Assembly (NCBI GenBank): GCA_002695115.1
Contig: NZOA01000036.1
Span: 34,096-48,330 of the forward strand
Direction of reading: 5' to 3'
DNA: 14,235 bases
DNA from: Planctomycetota bacterium
GTDB taxonomy: Bacteria; Planctomycetota; UBA8108
The notes under the pieces were generated by a model that saw nothing but the letters and a program-made list of their open reading frames with translations, searched no databases and had not been told where the DNA came from. The position numbers and the translations under genes are program-made. This document shows positions 1 to 8,076 of this stretch, piece by piece (position 1 is the first letter of the stretch; every line of letters starts with the position of its first letter).

Positions 1-1187
1 GCCTTGTCGCCTATCTTCCGGCGAACCGCATCACTGATGGCGGCCATGCTCTCGGCCTGTTCCAGCCGGCCCGAGTCGAAGAAATCAAGCTGGCGCCGGG
101 GCTCCCCCGTCAAGCCGCTGACCCCGACACCAAGCAGCCGAATTCGCAGGTTTCCGAAATCCACCCGCTCGTCGAACATCCCGAGCACGGCCCGGTAGAT
201 CTCCTCGACCAGGCAGGTCGGGGAATCGAGGGAGGCGGAGCGCGTCACCGTGTGGAATTTCTCATCCCGCGCCTTCAGCTGGACCGTGCGTCCCCAGAGC
301 TCCCTGGCACGCAATCTCGCAGCGACCTTGTCGCTCATTCGAAAGAGCTCCCTCTCTATCGTCTCCCTGTCCGATGGCGCCAGAAACTGCCCGTAGGTCT
401 TCTCCTGGCTGATGGATTTCACCTCCTGCTCGGTGACCACGGGACGATGATCCACGCCCCGGCAGAGCCTCCAGAAATGCTCGCCCGTCTCGTCCCCGAG
501 AGCCCGCTGCAGAGGCTCCACACCGAGTCGCTGCATGTCACCTACGAGGTCGAGCCCAATCGCCCGCAGCCGCCCCGCCATCTTCGGGCCCACGCCCCAT
601 ATTTTCTCTATCGGCAGGGGCCCGAGGAACTCTTCCTCCGCGCCGAGGGGAACGATCACCATTCCCCGGGGCTTGCGCAGGTCGCTGGCGATCTTGGCAA
701 GATACTTATTGGAGGCGATCCCTATCGAGCAGGTGAGCCCTCCCGTCTCCTTCTCGACTCTCTCCCGCAGCGCCCTGGCTATGGCCACTCCCGCCCCGTA
801 GCCTTCCTCATCGACATTCGCAGGCACGCCGGGAAGCCTCGACCCGGTGACGTCGAGGAAGGCTTCATCGATCGACAGCGGCTCAACGAGCGGCGTGTAC
901 TTTCCGAAGATCGAGAAAACCTCGCGGGACACCTCCGAATACCGCTTCGGCCTAGGACGCAGGAACTCCGCCCGGGGACAGAGCCGTATGGCCCGGGCGG
1001 CCGGCATCGCGCTGTGAACGCCGAACTCGCGGGCAGCGTAGTTTGCCGTGGCGACGACCCCGCGGCCCTCGGGAGTACCTCCCACCACCACCGGTCGGCC
1101 CTTCAGCGAAGGGTTGTCGAGTTCCTCAACGGAACAATAGAAAGCATCCATGTCTACATGGAGGATGATTCGTCTGGATTCCGGCAC
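1..1187 (-). CDS. dinB: DNA polymerase IV (Y-family translesion polymerase), C-terminus cut by window edge
   Basis: Error-prone Y-family polymerase that extends past damaged or misaligned template bases. I translated the minus strand by hand; 395 codons are visible and the frame runs off position 1. Seen: the N-terminal motif HVDMDAFYCSVE (residues 10-21) with metal-binding Asp12, and Tyr17 at the steric-gate position (Phe13 in E. coli DinB). A palm motif SIDEAFLDVTG carries the second Asp/Glu pair, and SIGIASNKYLAKIASDLRKP is present. An HhH-like stretch (IWGVGPKMAGRL) and a little-finger region follow. QLDFF (residues 366-370) fits a beta-clamp-binding motif. The visible end, DAVRRKIGDK, aligns near the family C-terminus, so only a short tail should be missing. 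The start chosen is GTG at 1187, because the next ATG (1151) would remove Asp12; AAGGAG lies 12 nt upstream. It is divergent from the oxidoreductase at 1388. No LexA-like box was recognised, so SOS control is not supported. Confidence 0.95.
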   Translation of the reverse strand, partial: MPESRRIILHVDMDAFYCSVEELDNPSLKGRPVVVGGTPEGRGVVATANYAAREFGVHSAMPAARAIRLCPRAEFLRPRPKRYSEVSREVFSIFGKYTPLVEPLSIDEAFLDVTGSRLPGVPANVDEEGYGAGVAIARALRERVEKETGGLTCSIGIASNKYLAKIASDLRKPRGMVIVPLGAEEEFLGPLPIEKIWGVGPKMAGRLRAIGLDLVGDMQRLGVEPLQRALGDETGEHFWRLCRGVDHRPVVTEQEVKSISQEKTYGQFLAPSDRETIERELFRMSDKVAARLRARELWGRTVQLKARDEKFHTVTRSASLDSPTCLVEEIYRAVLGMFDERVDFGNLRIRLLGVGVSGLTGEPRRQLDFFDSGRLEQAESMAAISDAVRRKIGDK

Positions 1188-1282
1188 CGATCTGAACCGC
1201 TCCTTCGCGATACGCCTTTTTTGATGGACACCCGAAGCGCTGTTTTCCTAAACTGTGCGGCCGCGCTCCGTGGCCGGAGTGC

Positions 1283-1310
1283 ATTTTATGCAGGGTAAGA
1301 TAAACAACAA
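1283..1310 (-). promoter_or_regulatory. Candidate sigma70-type promoter for dinB
   Basis: Read on the minus strand, TTGTTG (1305-1310) and TAAAAT (1283-1288) are separated by 16 nt, matching four of six consensus bases at -35 and five of six at -10. Transcription would start near 1276, leaving about 90 nt of leader before the GTG at 1187. This is an AT-rich island in an otherwise GC-rich region, which supports a promoter. It is a consensus match by eye only. Confidence 0.45.
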
Positions 1311-1334
1311 GGATACTCGGTATAACAGGATACC
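1311..1334. promoter_or_regulatory. Possible operator: inverted repeat overlapping a -10-like box
   Basis: The divergent dinB/oxidoreductase spacer holds GGTAT (1319-1323) and ATACC (1330-1334), a 5-bp inverted repeat with a 6-nt spacer. It also holds GGATAC as a direct repeat at 1311-1316 and 1328-1333, 17 nt apart. TATAAC at 1321-1326 could be a -10 element for the oxidoreductase, but no good -35 was found at the right distance. The overlap of repeats and -10 would suit a repressor site; the halves are short and chance is possible. Confidence 0.22.
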
Positions 1335-1387
1335 GCCTGTCGGCGTAAATACCGTCGCCGGCGCTGAATAACCGACCAGGAGCAAAT

Positions 1388-2584
1388 ATGCCTCTCAACG
1401 AAAGCCTCGACAGAAAGCTCAGGTTCGCACTCGTAGGCGGTGGACAGGGATCGTTCATCGGACGCGTTCACTCGATCGCCGCGCAGCTCGACGGCCGCGC
1501 CGACCTGGTTGCCGGCGCCCTCTCCTCCGACCCCCAGAGGGCCAGGGACTCCGCCGGGGATTACGGTATCGCTCCGGAGAGGGCCTACGGCTCCTACCAG
1601 GAGATGATCGACGGCGAGCTGGCCCTCGCTGAATCCGAGCGCGTCGATTTCATTTCGATCGCCACCCCGAATCACACCCACTTTGAGATCGCCAAGGCTG
1701 CTGTAGAGGCCGGCTTCAACGTCGTCTGTGACAAGCCCCTGACCTTCGACCTGCCCCAGGCCGAAGAGCTGGCACGCCTTGTCGAGCAGCACAAGGTCGT
1801 CTTCGCCGTCACCCATAATTACACCGGCTACCCACTGGTGCGCCAGGCCAGAGAGATGGTCCAGTCCGGTGAGCTTGGAGAGATCCAGGCCATCCGGGCC
1901 TCCTACATCCAGGGCTGGCTTCGCACCAGGATCGAGCTCGAGGACCAGAAGCAGGCCTCCTGGAGAACCGATCCGGCCAAGAGTGGCGCGGCCGGATGTT
2001 TCGGGGACATCGGCACGCACGCCTACAACCTCGGTAGATTTATCAGCGGGGTCCTCCCCGATGAGGTTTCCTGCACCCTGAAGATCTTCGCCGAAGGCCG
2101 CCAACTCGATGACTATGGAACGGCCGTAATCAAGCTGGAGAACGGGGGGCTTGCCACCGTCACCGCCTCACAGATCACGCATGGCCGTGAGAACGACGTC
2201 TCCATCGAGATCGATGGCACCGAGGGAGCCATCTCCTGGCGCCAGGAAGATCCCAACCAGATGATCCTGCGTCAGAACGGCCAGCCGCACAAGATCTACA
2301 CCCGCGACCCCAACCACCCCATCGCCAACGATTCACAGAAGAACGCCTGCCGGCTGCCGAGTGGACACCCCGAGGCCTTCTTCGAGGCCTTCGCCAATGT
2401 CTACACGGCAGCGTTTGACGCCATGATCCAGCGGGCGGCCGGAGAAGATTTCGAGATGACCGACACCGTCTATCCGAACGTCCACGACGGGACCGAGGGC
2501 ATGCACTTCATCGAGCAATGCGTGGCGAGCTCCGCCGAGAGCGGAGCCTGGCTTCCAATGAAGCACGAGCTCGCGCGGCGCTGA
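1388..2584 (+). CDS. Gfo/Idh/MocA-family NAD(P)-dependent oxidoreductase
   Basis: A 398-residue cytoplasmic dehydrogenase of the glucose-fructose oxidoreductase/inositol dehydrogenase family. These enzymes usually oxidise or epimerise sugars, inositols or their derivatives. Seen: an N-terminal Rossmann dinucleotide-binding motif [13 protein letters not shown] (residues 13-25), TPNHTH (93-98), the family Lys in CDKP (residues 114-117, replacing the common EKP), and the C-terminal-domain motif GDIGTHAYN (206-214), in which Asp207 and His211 are the expected catalytic pair. The length is normal for the family and no signal peptide is visible. AGGAG lies 5 nt before the ATG, so the start is secure. 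The substrate cannot be deduced: no sugar transporter, isomerase or kinase lies beside it. It is followed after 75 bp by the ABC-F gene on the same strand, with which it may or may not be co-transcribed. Confidence 0.9.
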   Translation: MPLNESLDRKLRFALVGGGQGSFIGRVHSIAAQLDGRADLVAGALSSDPQRARDSAGDYGIAPERAYGSYQEMIDGELALAESERVDFISIATPNHTHFEIAKAAVEAGFNVVCDKPLTFDLPQAEELARLVEQHKVVFAVTHNYTGYPLVRQAREMVQSGELGEIQAIRASYIQGWLRTRIELEDQKQASWRTDPAKSGAAGCFGDIGTHAYNLGRFISGVLPDEVSCTLKIFAEGRQLDDYGTAVIKLENGGLATVTASQITHGRENDVSIEIDGTEGAISWRQEDPNQMILRQNGQPHKIYTRDPNHPIANDSQKNACRLPSGHPEAFFEAFANVYTAAFDAMIQRAAGEDFEMTDTVYPNVHDGTEGMHFIEQCVASSAESGAWLPMKHELARR

Positions 2585-2659
2585 GCTCTTTTCCACCACG
2601 CATCACGGGCCGGGGTCAGCCTCGGCTCCGGTCACGTTTGAACTCGGAGAGCAATCCAG

Positions 2660-4366
2660 ATGGCGCTCGGTGAAATCCTTCTTACCGCCAACGAGGTCCA
2701 GAAATCCTTCGGTGACCGAACGATTCTGAAGGACACCTCGTTCACGATCCATGACACCGCTCGTATAGGCGTCATCGGACCGAACGGGACCGGCAAGTCG
2801 ACCTTCATGCGCATCCTCGCCGGTGGCGACACGGAGTACACTGGGGAGATCAAGCGGGCTCCCAACATCAGGATCGGCTATATCGAGCAGGAGCCCACCC
2901 TCGACAACGAAAAGAACTGCCGGGAAAACGTCGAGCTCGGGCTCGAGAGGGTCCTCAAGCTCATCGAGGACTACAACGACGTCTGTACAGACTATTCGAC
3001 ACAGACCGACGAGAACGCGCAGGAGAAGCTGATGCGCAGGATGGGCCGGCTGCAGGAGGGGATCGAGCTGGTCGACGGCTGGGAATGGGAACACCAGCGC
3101 GACCTGGCCATGGAGGCGCTGCGCGTTCCGGACCCCGAGACTCCCGTGGCCACCATGAGCGGCGGTGAACGACGGCGGGTCGCCCTGTGCCGGGAGATCA
3201 TCTCCTGCCCCGAGCTCCTGATCCTGGATGAGCCCACGAACCATCTCGATGCGGCGACGATTGAATGGCTGGAGGCCTTCATCGACAAATACCCCGGGGC
3301 GGTGGTCATGGTCACCCACGACCGCTACTTCCTGGACAATGTCGCCAACTACATGGTCGAACTCGAAAACGGCAGCCTGGGCATTTACGAAGGTAATTAT
3401 TCGAGCTACCTCGAGCAGAAAGACAAGCGGCTGGAACACCAGGCGCGCAGCGAAAGCCGGCGCCGGAAGATCCTCCAGCGAGAGCTCGCCTGGCTCAACA
3501 GCACCCCGGCCGCGCGGACCTCGAAGAGCAAGGCGCGGGTGAAAAACTACAAGAAATTGAGCGAGGACGGCCCCATCGAGATCACCGGCAAGGTCAACCT
3601 CGTCATCCCGCCGGGCCCCCACCTCGGCAACAAGGTCCTGAAAATCGCGGGCCTGTGCAAGGGCTACGATGGGCGGGAGCTCATCAGGAACCTGGACCTC
3701 GAGCTCGCCCCGGGCGAGATGGTCGGAATGACCGGGCCCAACGGAGTCGGCAAGACGACCCTGATCCGGATGATCACCGGGGAGGAGACCCCCGACGCGG
3801 GAACGATCGAGCTGGGCGAGACCGTCAAGCTGACCTACGTCGACCAGACCAGGGATGACCTCGAGCCGGAAAATACCGTCTATGAAGAGATCTCCGAGGG
3901 CCATGACATCATCACGGTGGGCAAGCGTGAATACCACGTCCGGGAGTACCTCTCGGGCTTCCAGTTCAAGGGCTCCGACCAGCAGACCCCGGTGGGCAAG
4001 CTCTCAGGCGGAGAGCGCAACCGGCTCCTGCTGGCCAAGACCCTCAGACGCGGTGCGAACCTCCTCCTGCTCGATGAGCCAACCAATGACCTCGACCTCA
4101 CCACCCTGCGGGTTCTCGAGGAGGCTCTCGAGACCTTCGCCGGCTCCGCCATCATCATCTCCCACGACCGCTTCTTCCTCGACCGGCTGGCCAATTCCCT
4201 GGTGATCTTTGAAGACGACCAGCGACGGAAAACCGACACCTGGCCGCGCGTATTCAACGGAAATTTTGAATACTACTTCGAGATTCGCCAGCAGGAGCTC
4301 GAGGAGGCAGGCGTCAAGCCGGGCAAGTACCGCAAGACGACCTACCGCAAGATAGCGGGGCAGTAA
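2660..4366 (+). CDS. ettA: EttA-like ABC-F translation factor (energy-dependent translational throttle type)
   Basis: A soluble ABC-F ATPase of 568 residues with two nucleotide-binding domains and no membrane segments. ABC-F proteins bind the ribosomal E site; EttA gates the first steps of elongation according to ATP/ADP level. NBD1: Walker A GPNGTGKS (40-47), signature MSGGERRRVALC (166-177), Walker B ELLILDE (185-191), H-loop THDRYFLDN. The inter-domain linker (about 240-320) contains GNYSSYLEQKDKR and IPPGP, both close to E. coli EttA. NBD2: Walker A GPNGVGKT (359-366), signature LSGGERNRLLLAK, Walker B LLLLDE (468-473), H-loop SHDRFFLDR. A short arm-like insert lies around residues 95-140, as in EttA and unlike longer antibiotic-resistance ABC-F proteins. 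GGAG sits 10 nt before the ATG. The neighbouring pheST genes fit a role in translation. The exact subfamily (EttA versus another ABC-F) rests on similarity by eye. Confidence 0.9.
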   Translation: MALGEILLTANEVQKSFGDRTILKDTSFTIHDTARIGVIGPNGTGKSTFMRILAGGDTEYTGEIKRAPNIRIGYIEQEPTLDNEKNCRENVELGLERVLKLIEDYNDVCTDYSTQTDENAQEKLMRRMGRLQEGIELVDGWEWEHQRDLAMEALRVPDPETPVATMSGGERRRVALCREIISCPELLILDEPTNHLDAATIEWLEAFIDKYPGAVVMVTHDRYFLDNVANYMVELENGSLGIYEGNYSSYLEQKDKRLEHQARSESRRRKILQRELAWLNSTPAARTSKSKARVKNYKKLSEDGPIEITGKVNLVIPPGPHLGNKVLKIAGLCKGYDGRELIRNLDLELAPGEMVGMTGPNGVGKTTLIRMITGEETPDAGTIELGETVKLTYVDQTRDDLEPENTVYEEISEGHDIITVGKREYHVREYLSGFQFKGSDQQTPVGKLSGGERNRLLLAKTLRRGANLLLLDEPTNDLDLTTLRVLEEALETFAGSAIIISHDRFFLDRLANSLVIFEDDQRRKTDTWPRVFNGNFEYYFEIRQQELEEAGVKPGKYRKTTYRKIAGQ

Positions 4367-4424
4367 GGCGCCCCGCCTCGCCCGAAATAAGAAAAAATCC
4401 GTAAACCTCGCCTCCCCCCGTGGA

Positions 4425-4430
4425 TATAGT
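4425..4430 (+). promoter_or_regulatory. Weak candidate -10 element ahead of pheS
   Basis: TATAGT lies in the 104-bp gap between the ABC-F gene and pheS, 40 nt before the pheS ATG, with TG two bases upstream. No TTGACA-like -35 is present at 16-18 nt. The gap has no clear terminator or tRNA-type leader; an A-rich run (GAAAAAA, 4391-4397) and two GGCGCC palindromes (4368-4373, 4434-4439) are its only other features. pheS may instead be read from upstream. Confidence 0.2.
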
Positions 4431-4470
4431 ATGGGCGCCAACAGGCACCCATGGTCATGGACCCCCCGAG

Positions 4471-5499
4471 ATGCTTGAACAGATATCCGAACTCAAAGCG
4501 AAAGCGCTCGAAGAGCTCGAGGCGAGCTCCTCGATGGAGAACCTCGATGAATGGCAGAACCGTTACCTCTCCCGCAAGGGTCAGGTAAAGCTGCTGTTGA
4601 AGGAGATCGGCAAGCTCGAGGACCCGCAGGAAAAAAAATCCGCCTACGGGGAGATCAACCCTCTCAGCAAGGAGCTCGAGAGGCTGCTAGAGGAACGCAA
4701 GGACAGCATCCAGAAGGCCGAGCTCGACGCCCGGATCGCGGCCGAGCAGGTGGACACCTCCCTGCCGGGTACGGCCGCCGCCGCCGGAAGCATGCACCCG
4801 ATCAATACCGTCCTCGAAGAGGTCTGCGGCATCTTCGAGAGAATGGGCTTCCAGATCTGGGAATCTCCGCATGTGGAGACCGATGAAAATAATTTCGAGA
4901 TGCTGAATATCCCGCCGCATCATCCCGCCCGTGATATGCAGGACACCTTCTACGTCAGCGAGGACATGGTGCTCAGAACCCATACCTCTCCCGGGCAGGT
5001 CCGCGCGATGAGGACGCTGGCGCCCGAGCCGATCCGGGTACTTCTTCCCGGAACCGTATACCGCAACGAACAGATCACCCGCCGCAGCGAGATCCAGTTC
5101 AACCAGGTCGAGGGACTGGCGGTAGGAACGAACATCACGATGGCCGACCTCAAAGGGGTCCTTGAGGAATTCGTTCACCAGTTCTTCGGACCCGGACGCC
5201 GCATGGTCCTGCGAGGCAGCTACTTCCCCTTCACCGAGCCGAGCGTCGAGGTGGACATCGACTGCAACCTCTGCGGCGGCGATGGCTGCGGCGTGTGCAA
5301 ATACACCGGCTGGCTCGAGATCCTCGGAGCGGGAGTCGTCCACCCGACCGTCCTGGGCAACGGGGGCTACGATCCCGAGGTCCACTCCGGCTTCGCCTTC
5401 GGGCTGGGAATCGAGCGAATGGTCATGCTCCGGCACGGGATCAACGACATACGCCACTTCTACGCCGGGAACCTGCGCTTCCTGGAACAGTTTGATTGA
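4471..5499 (+). CDS. pheS: Phenylalanyl-tRNA synthetase alpha subunit
   Basis: Catalytic alpha subunit of the class II (alpha-beta)2 PheRS, which charges tRNA-Phe. The 342-residue length matches bacterial PheS (about 330-345). Seen: an N-terminal coiled-coil arm with the family stretch RYLSRKGQVKLLLKEIGKL, then NFEMLNIPPHHPARDMQDTF and LRTHTSPGQVRAM. Motif 2 is RVLLPGTVYRNEQITRRSEI followed by FNQVEGLAVG. A Cys cluster CNLCGGDGCGVC precedes GWLEILGAGVVHPTVL, as in many bacterial PheS. Motif 3 is GFAFGLGIERMVMLRHGI. The frame extends in phase to an ATG at 4420, but residues from there have no family counterpart and begin inside an AT-rich promoter-like patch. The ATG at 4471 aligns with known PheS N-termini, although its Shine-Dalgarno is weak (GGA about 10 nt upstream). 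pheT follows after 26 bp, the usual pheST operon order. Confidence 0.96.
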   Translation: MLEQISELKAKALEELEASSSMENLDEWQNRYLSRKGQVKLLLKEIGKLEDPQEKKSAYGEINPLSKELERLLEERKDSIQKAELDARIAAEQVDTSLPGTAAAAGSMHPINTVLEEVCGIFERMGFQIWESPHVETDENNFEMLNIPPHHPARDMQDTFYVSEDMVLRTHTSPGQVRAMRTLAPEPIRVLLPGTVYRNEQITRRSEIQFNQVEGLAVGTNITMADLKGVLEEFVHQFFGPGRRMVLRGSYFPFTEPSVEVDIDCNLCGGDGCGVCKYTGWLEILGAGVVHPTVLGNGGYDPEVHSGFAFGLGIERMVMLRHGINDIRHFYAGNLRFLEQFD

Positions 5500-5525
5500 G
5501 CTCTATATAAAGAACATCTATTGAA

Positions 5526-8042
5526 ATGCGTTTGCCCCTCAGCTGGCTGAAAGATTTTAGCGACTGCGACCTCTCCATCGAGGATCTCGCCGACCTCCTG
5601 ACCAGGGCGGGACTCGAGGTCGAGAGCATCGAGCGAATCGGCGTCTACTCCGACAGGATCGTCGTTGGAGAGATATCAGAGGTCCGTCCCATCCCCGATA
5701 CGAACGACCTGCACGAGGTGGATCTCCTGCTCGGCAACGATCAGCGGGGAAGCGCCGTGACCGGCGCGCCGAACATCACCCCGGACTCCAGCGGCGCCCG
5801 GGTGCCGGTGGCCCTCGCCGGGGCCGTGCTGCTGGATTCAAAGTCAGAGAGCTTCGCCATCACCACCGTAAAGGCCCGGGATTTTCGAGGTGTGAAATCG
5901 AGCACAGTATTGTGTTCGGCGCTGGAGCTGGGCATATCCGATGACCACACCGGCGTGCTCCTGCTCGATGAAAGCGCCGAGACCGGCTCCCTGGTAAGGG
6001 AGCTCCTCGAGATTCCAGAAAACTGCGCTGCGGATGTCGTCTTTGACATCGACATCCTGCCCAATTACGGCCGCTGCCTGTCGATCATCGGAATCGCCAG
6101 GGAGGTCGCCGCCCTCACGCGGACGCCCTTCAAGCTCGAGATCAAGGCTGAGCATCTGCCGACGGATCCCGAGGCCTTCAAGGTCAGCATAGAAAACCCC
6201 GAGCTCTCGCCACGCTACAGCGGCCTGGTGCTCGAGGACGTCAAGGTCGAGCCCTCACCCGCCTGGATGCAGCGGCGCCTCGCCCTCGCTGGACTGAGCC
6301 CGATCAACAACCTCGTCGACGTCACGAACTACGTCATGGTCGAAATGGGCCAGCCCATGCACGCCTTCGACCTCGACAAGCTGCCGAAACAGGAGATCAC
6401 GGTACGTGCCGCGCGCGAAGGCGAAACCATCCACACCCTCGACCAGGATCTGGCGGCTGGCAAGGACGGTGAACCCGTCCCTCCCAGAGCACTTGAAGAA
6501 TCCACCCTGCTGATCACCTCGGACGATCAACCGGTAGCCGTCGCTGGAGTCATCGGCGGACTCGAATCGGAGATTTCCGACGCTACCGGCAAGGTCCTGC
6601 TCGAGTCGGCCAATTTCAACTTCATCTCCATTCGCAAGGCCATGTCCCAGCTCAAGCTGATAACGGACGCCTCCACCCGCTTCAGCAGGCAGGTGGACCC
6701 GGCGCAGACCGTCACCGCTATCCAGCGGGCGGCTCACCTGCTCCAGGAGCTCGGAGCCGCGAAGCCGGCCGGCGCGATCGCCGATTGCTATCCCCAGCCG
6801 GCCGAGACACGGTCTCTCACTGTCCACGACACCGACATCACGAGAAATCTCGGCGTCGAGCTCAAGGATGGGGAGATCGCCGCGGCCCTCGAACGCCTGG
6901 GCTTCCAGGCCGAGGCCGATGGCAAGGGGTCCGTCGAGATCACGATCCCCGGCTTCCGGCCCGATGTCAGCCACAGCGCAGACATCGCCGAGGAGGTGAT
7001 CCGCGTCATCGGCTTTGACCGCCTCGAGGGACGGCTTCTCAACGAACCCCTGCCGCGCCAGGAACGCAACCAGAGCTGGGAGCTGCGCGGTAAGATCCGC
7101 TCGGTGCTCACCGGGTGCGGCCTGAGCGATGTGCTGAACTACTCCCTGACGACCCCCGAGGCCGAAAGCCGCCTGCTCGCCGGCGAGCCTCCCGCCGAGG
7201 AGACACCGCCCTACGTGCAGGTGATGAACAAGAAAGAAAGCCAGGAGCGCTCCTCGCTGCGAAGAACCGTGCTCAGCAGCCTGATGGAAAACGTCGCGAC
7301 CAATCATCGCGAAAGGAAACGAATCGCCATCTTTGAGATCGGCAAGGTCTACCTCCCGGAGCACACCCCGCAAACCGGCGACCCGGGCGACGAGAAGCTG
7401 CCCCTGGAGGTTTTCAGGCTGGCGATGGTGCTCAGCGGTCCCATCTGCGACCCCTCCTGGCAGGATGTGAAGCCAAGAGAATCGAGCTTTCACGATCTCA
7501 AGGGCATCGCGAAGGTTCTCTTCAACAAGCTCCATATCGAGAGCTGTGAGTTCACGCCGGGACAAGGGGCTCCCTACCACCCGGGCGTGGCCGCCGCGGT
7601 GCTGATCGCTGGAAAACCGGCCGGCACCATCGGCAGGATTCATCCAAAGGTCATCGAAGCCTACGGCCTGGGAGAGCGAGAGGTCTTCGCGGCCGACTTC
7701 GACCTCGCCCTGCTACTCGATGCCTCGCGTACCGACTATCCCTTCAGGAGCTTCTCCTCGCAGCCGGCGGTCTACCAGGATCTCGCCCTCGTGGTAAATG
7801 ACGATGTGCCCGCGGGAACCGTGATGGCCACGATCCGGGAATCGGCGGGTGAGCTCCTCACCGACATCAGCCTCTTTGACATCTACCGGGGCGAGCAGCT
7901 TGGCGAAGGCAAGAAGAGCCTGGCCTTCCAGCTCACCTTCTGCGCAGCGGACCGGTCTCTCGAGGAAAAAGAGATCAACGAGTTGCGCGAGGCGATGCTC
8001 GGCCCCCTCGAAGAGAAGCTCGGCGCGAAGATCCGCGCCTGA
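5526..8042 (+). CDS. pheT: Phenylalanyl-tRNA synthetase beta subunit
   Basis: Beta subunit of PheRS, carrying tRNA recognition and the editing site. At 838 residues it is somewhat longer than E. coli PheT (795). Domains in order: the N-terminal segment MRLPLSWLKDFSDCDLS; an OB-fold tRNA-binding domain (about 40-160, with VTGAPNI and LCSALELGISDDHTG); a B3/B4 editing domain (about 215-400, with PINNLVDVTNYVM, GQPMHAFDLDKL and VAVAGVIGG); B5 (about 420-500, with IPGFRPDVSHSADIAEEVIR); the catalytic-like core; and a C-terminal ferredoxin-fold anticodon-binding domain from residue 738 (PAVYQDLALVVND to the end). Oddities: the usual ITPNR motif reads ILPNYGRCLS (about residue 175), and an extra segment with GKDGEPVPP lies near residue 312-325. 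The Shine-Dalgarno before the ATG is weak, so translation may depend on pheS. The ORF is intact and convergent with the gene at 8067. Confidence 0.96.
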   Translation: MRLPLSWLKDFSDCDLSIEDLADLLTRAGLEVESIERIGVYSDRIVVGEISEVRPIPDTNDLHEVDLLLGNDQRGSAVTGAPNITPDSSGARVPVALAGAVLLDSKSESFAITTVKARDFRGVKSSTVLCSALELGISDDHTGVLLLDESAETGSLVRELLEIPENCAADVVFDIDILPNYGRCLSIIGIAREVAALTRTPFKLEIKAEHLPTDPEAFKVSIENPELSPRYSGLVLEDVKVEPSPAWMQRRLALAGLSPINNLVDVTNYVMVEMGQPMHAFDLDKLPKQEITVRAAREGETIHTLDQDLAAGKDGEPVPPRALEESTLLITSDDQPVAVAGVIGGLESEISDATGKVLLESANFNFISIRKAMSQLKLITDASTRFSRQVDPAQTVTAIQRAAHLLQELGAAKPAGAIADCYPQPAETRSLTVHDTDITRNLGVELKDGEIAAALERLGFQAEADGKGSVEITIPGFRPDVSHSADIAEEVIRVIGFDRLEGRLLNEPLPRQERNQSWELRGKIRSVLTGCGLSDVLNYSLTTPEAESRLLAGEPPAEETPPYVQVMNKKESQERSSLRRTVLSSLMENVATNHRERKRIAIFEIGKVYLPEHTPQTGDPGDEKLPLEVFRLAMVLSGPICDPSWQDVKPRESSFHDLKGIAKVLFNKLHIESCEFTPGQGAPYHPGVAAAVLIAGKPAGTIGRIHPKVIEAYGLGEREVFAADFDLALLLDASRTDYPFRSFSSQPAVYQDLALVVNDDVPAGTVMATIRESAGELLTDISLFDIYRGEQLGEGKKSLAFQLTFCAADRSLEEKEINELREAMLGPLEEKLGAKIRA

Positions 8043-8059
8043 GCCGGGACGGGCAACAC

Positions 8060-8076
8060 CAGGAACTCAATTCCTG
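8060..8076. repeat. Small hairpin between convergent pheT and the UnbV/TPR gene
   Basis: CAGGAA (8060-8065) and TTCCTG (8071-8076) form a perfect 6-bp inverted repeat with a 5-nt loop. It spans the stop codon of the minus-strand gene and starts 17 nt after the pheT stop. It has no T-run on either side, so it is at best a weak bidirectional terminator and may be chance. Confidence 0.25.

Noticed and set aside
252..1298. Long plus-strand open frame (348 codons) over dinB
   Set aside because: Antisense shadow of dinB in GC-rich sequence. It is Pro/Arg/His-rich with no family motifs, while the minus strand gives a clear Y-family polymerase.
2603..3937. Long minus-strand open frame (444 codons) over the ABC-F gene
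   Set aside because: Antisense shadow. Walker and signature motifs are all on the plus strand; the opposite frame shows no domain.
4420..4470. N-terminal extension of pheS from ATG 4420
   Set aside because: The 17 extra residues have no counterpart in PheS, and the ATG lies within a promoter-like AT-rich patch; ATG 4471 aligns with known starts.
6255..7643. Long minus-strand open frame (462 codons) inside pheT
   Set aside because: Antisense shadow of an intact, well-conserved pheT. Composition biased to Gly/Asp/Leu/Val, no motifs.
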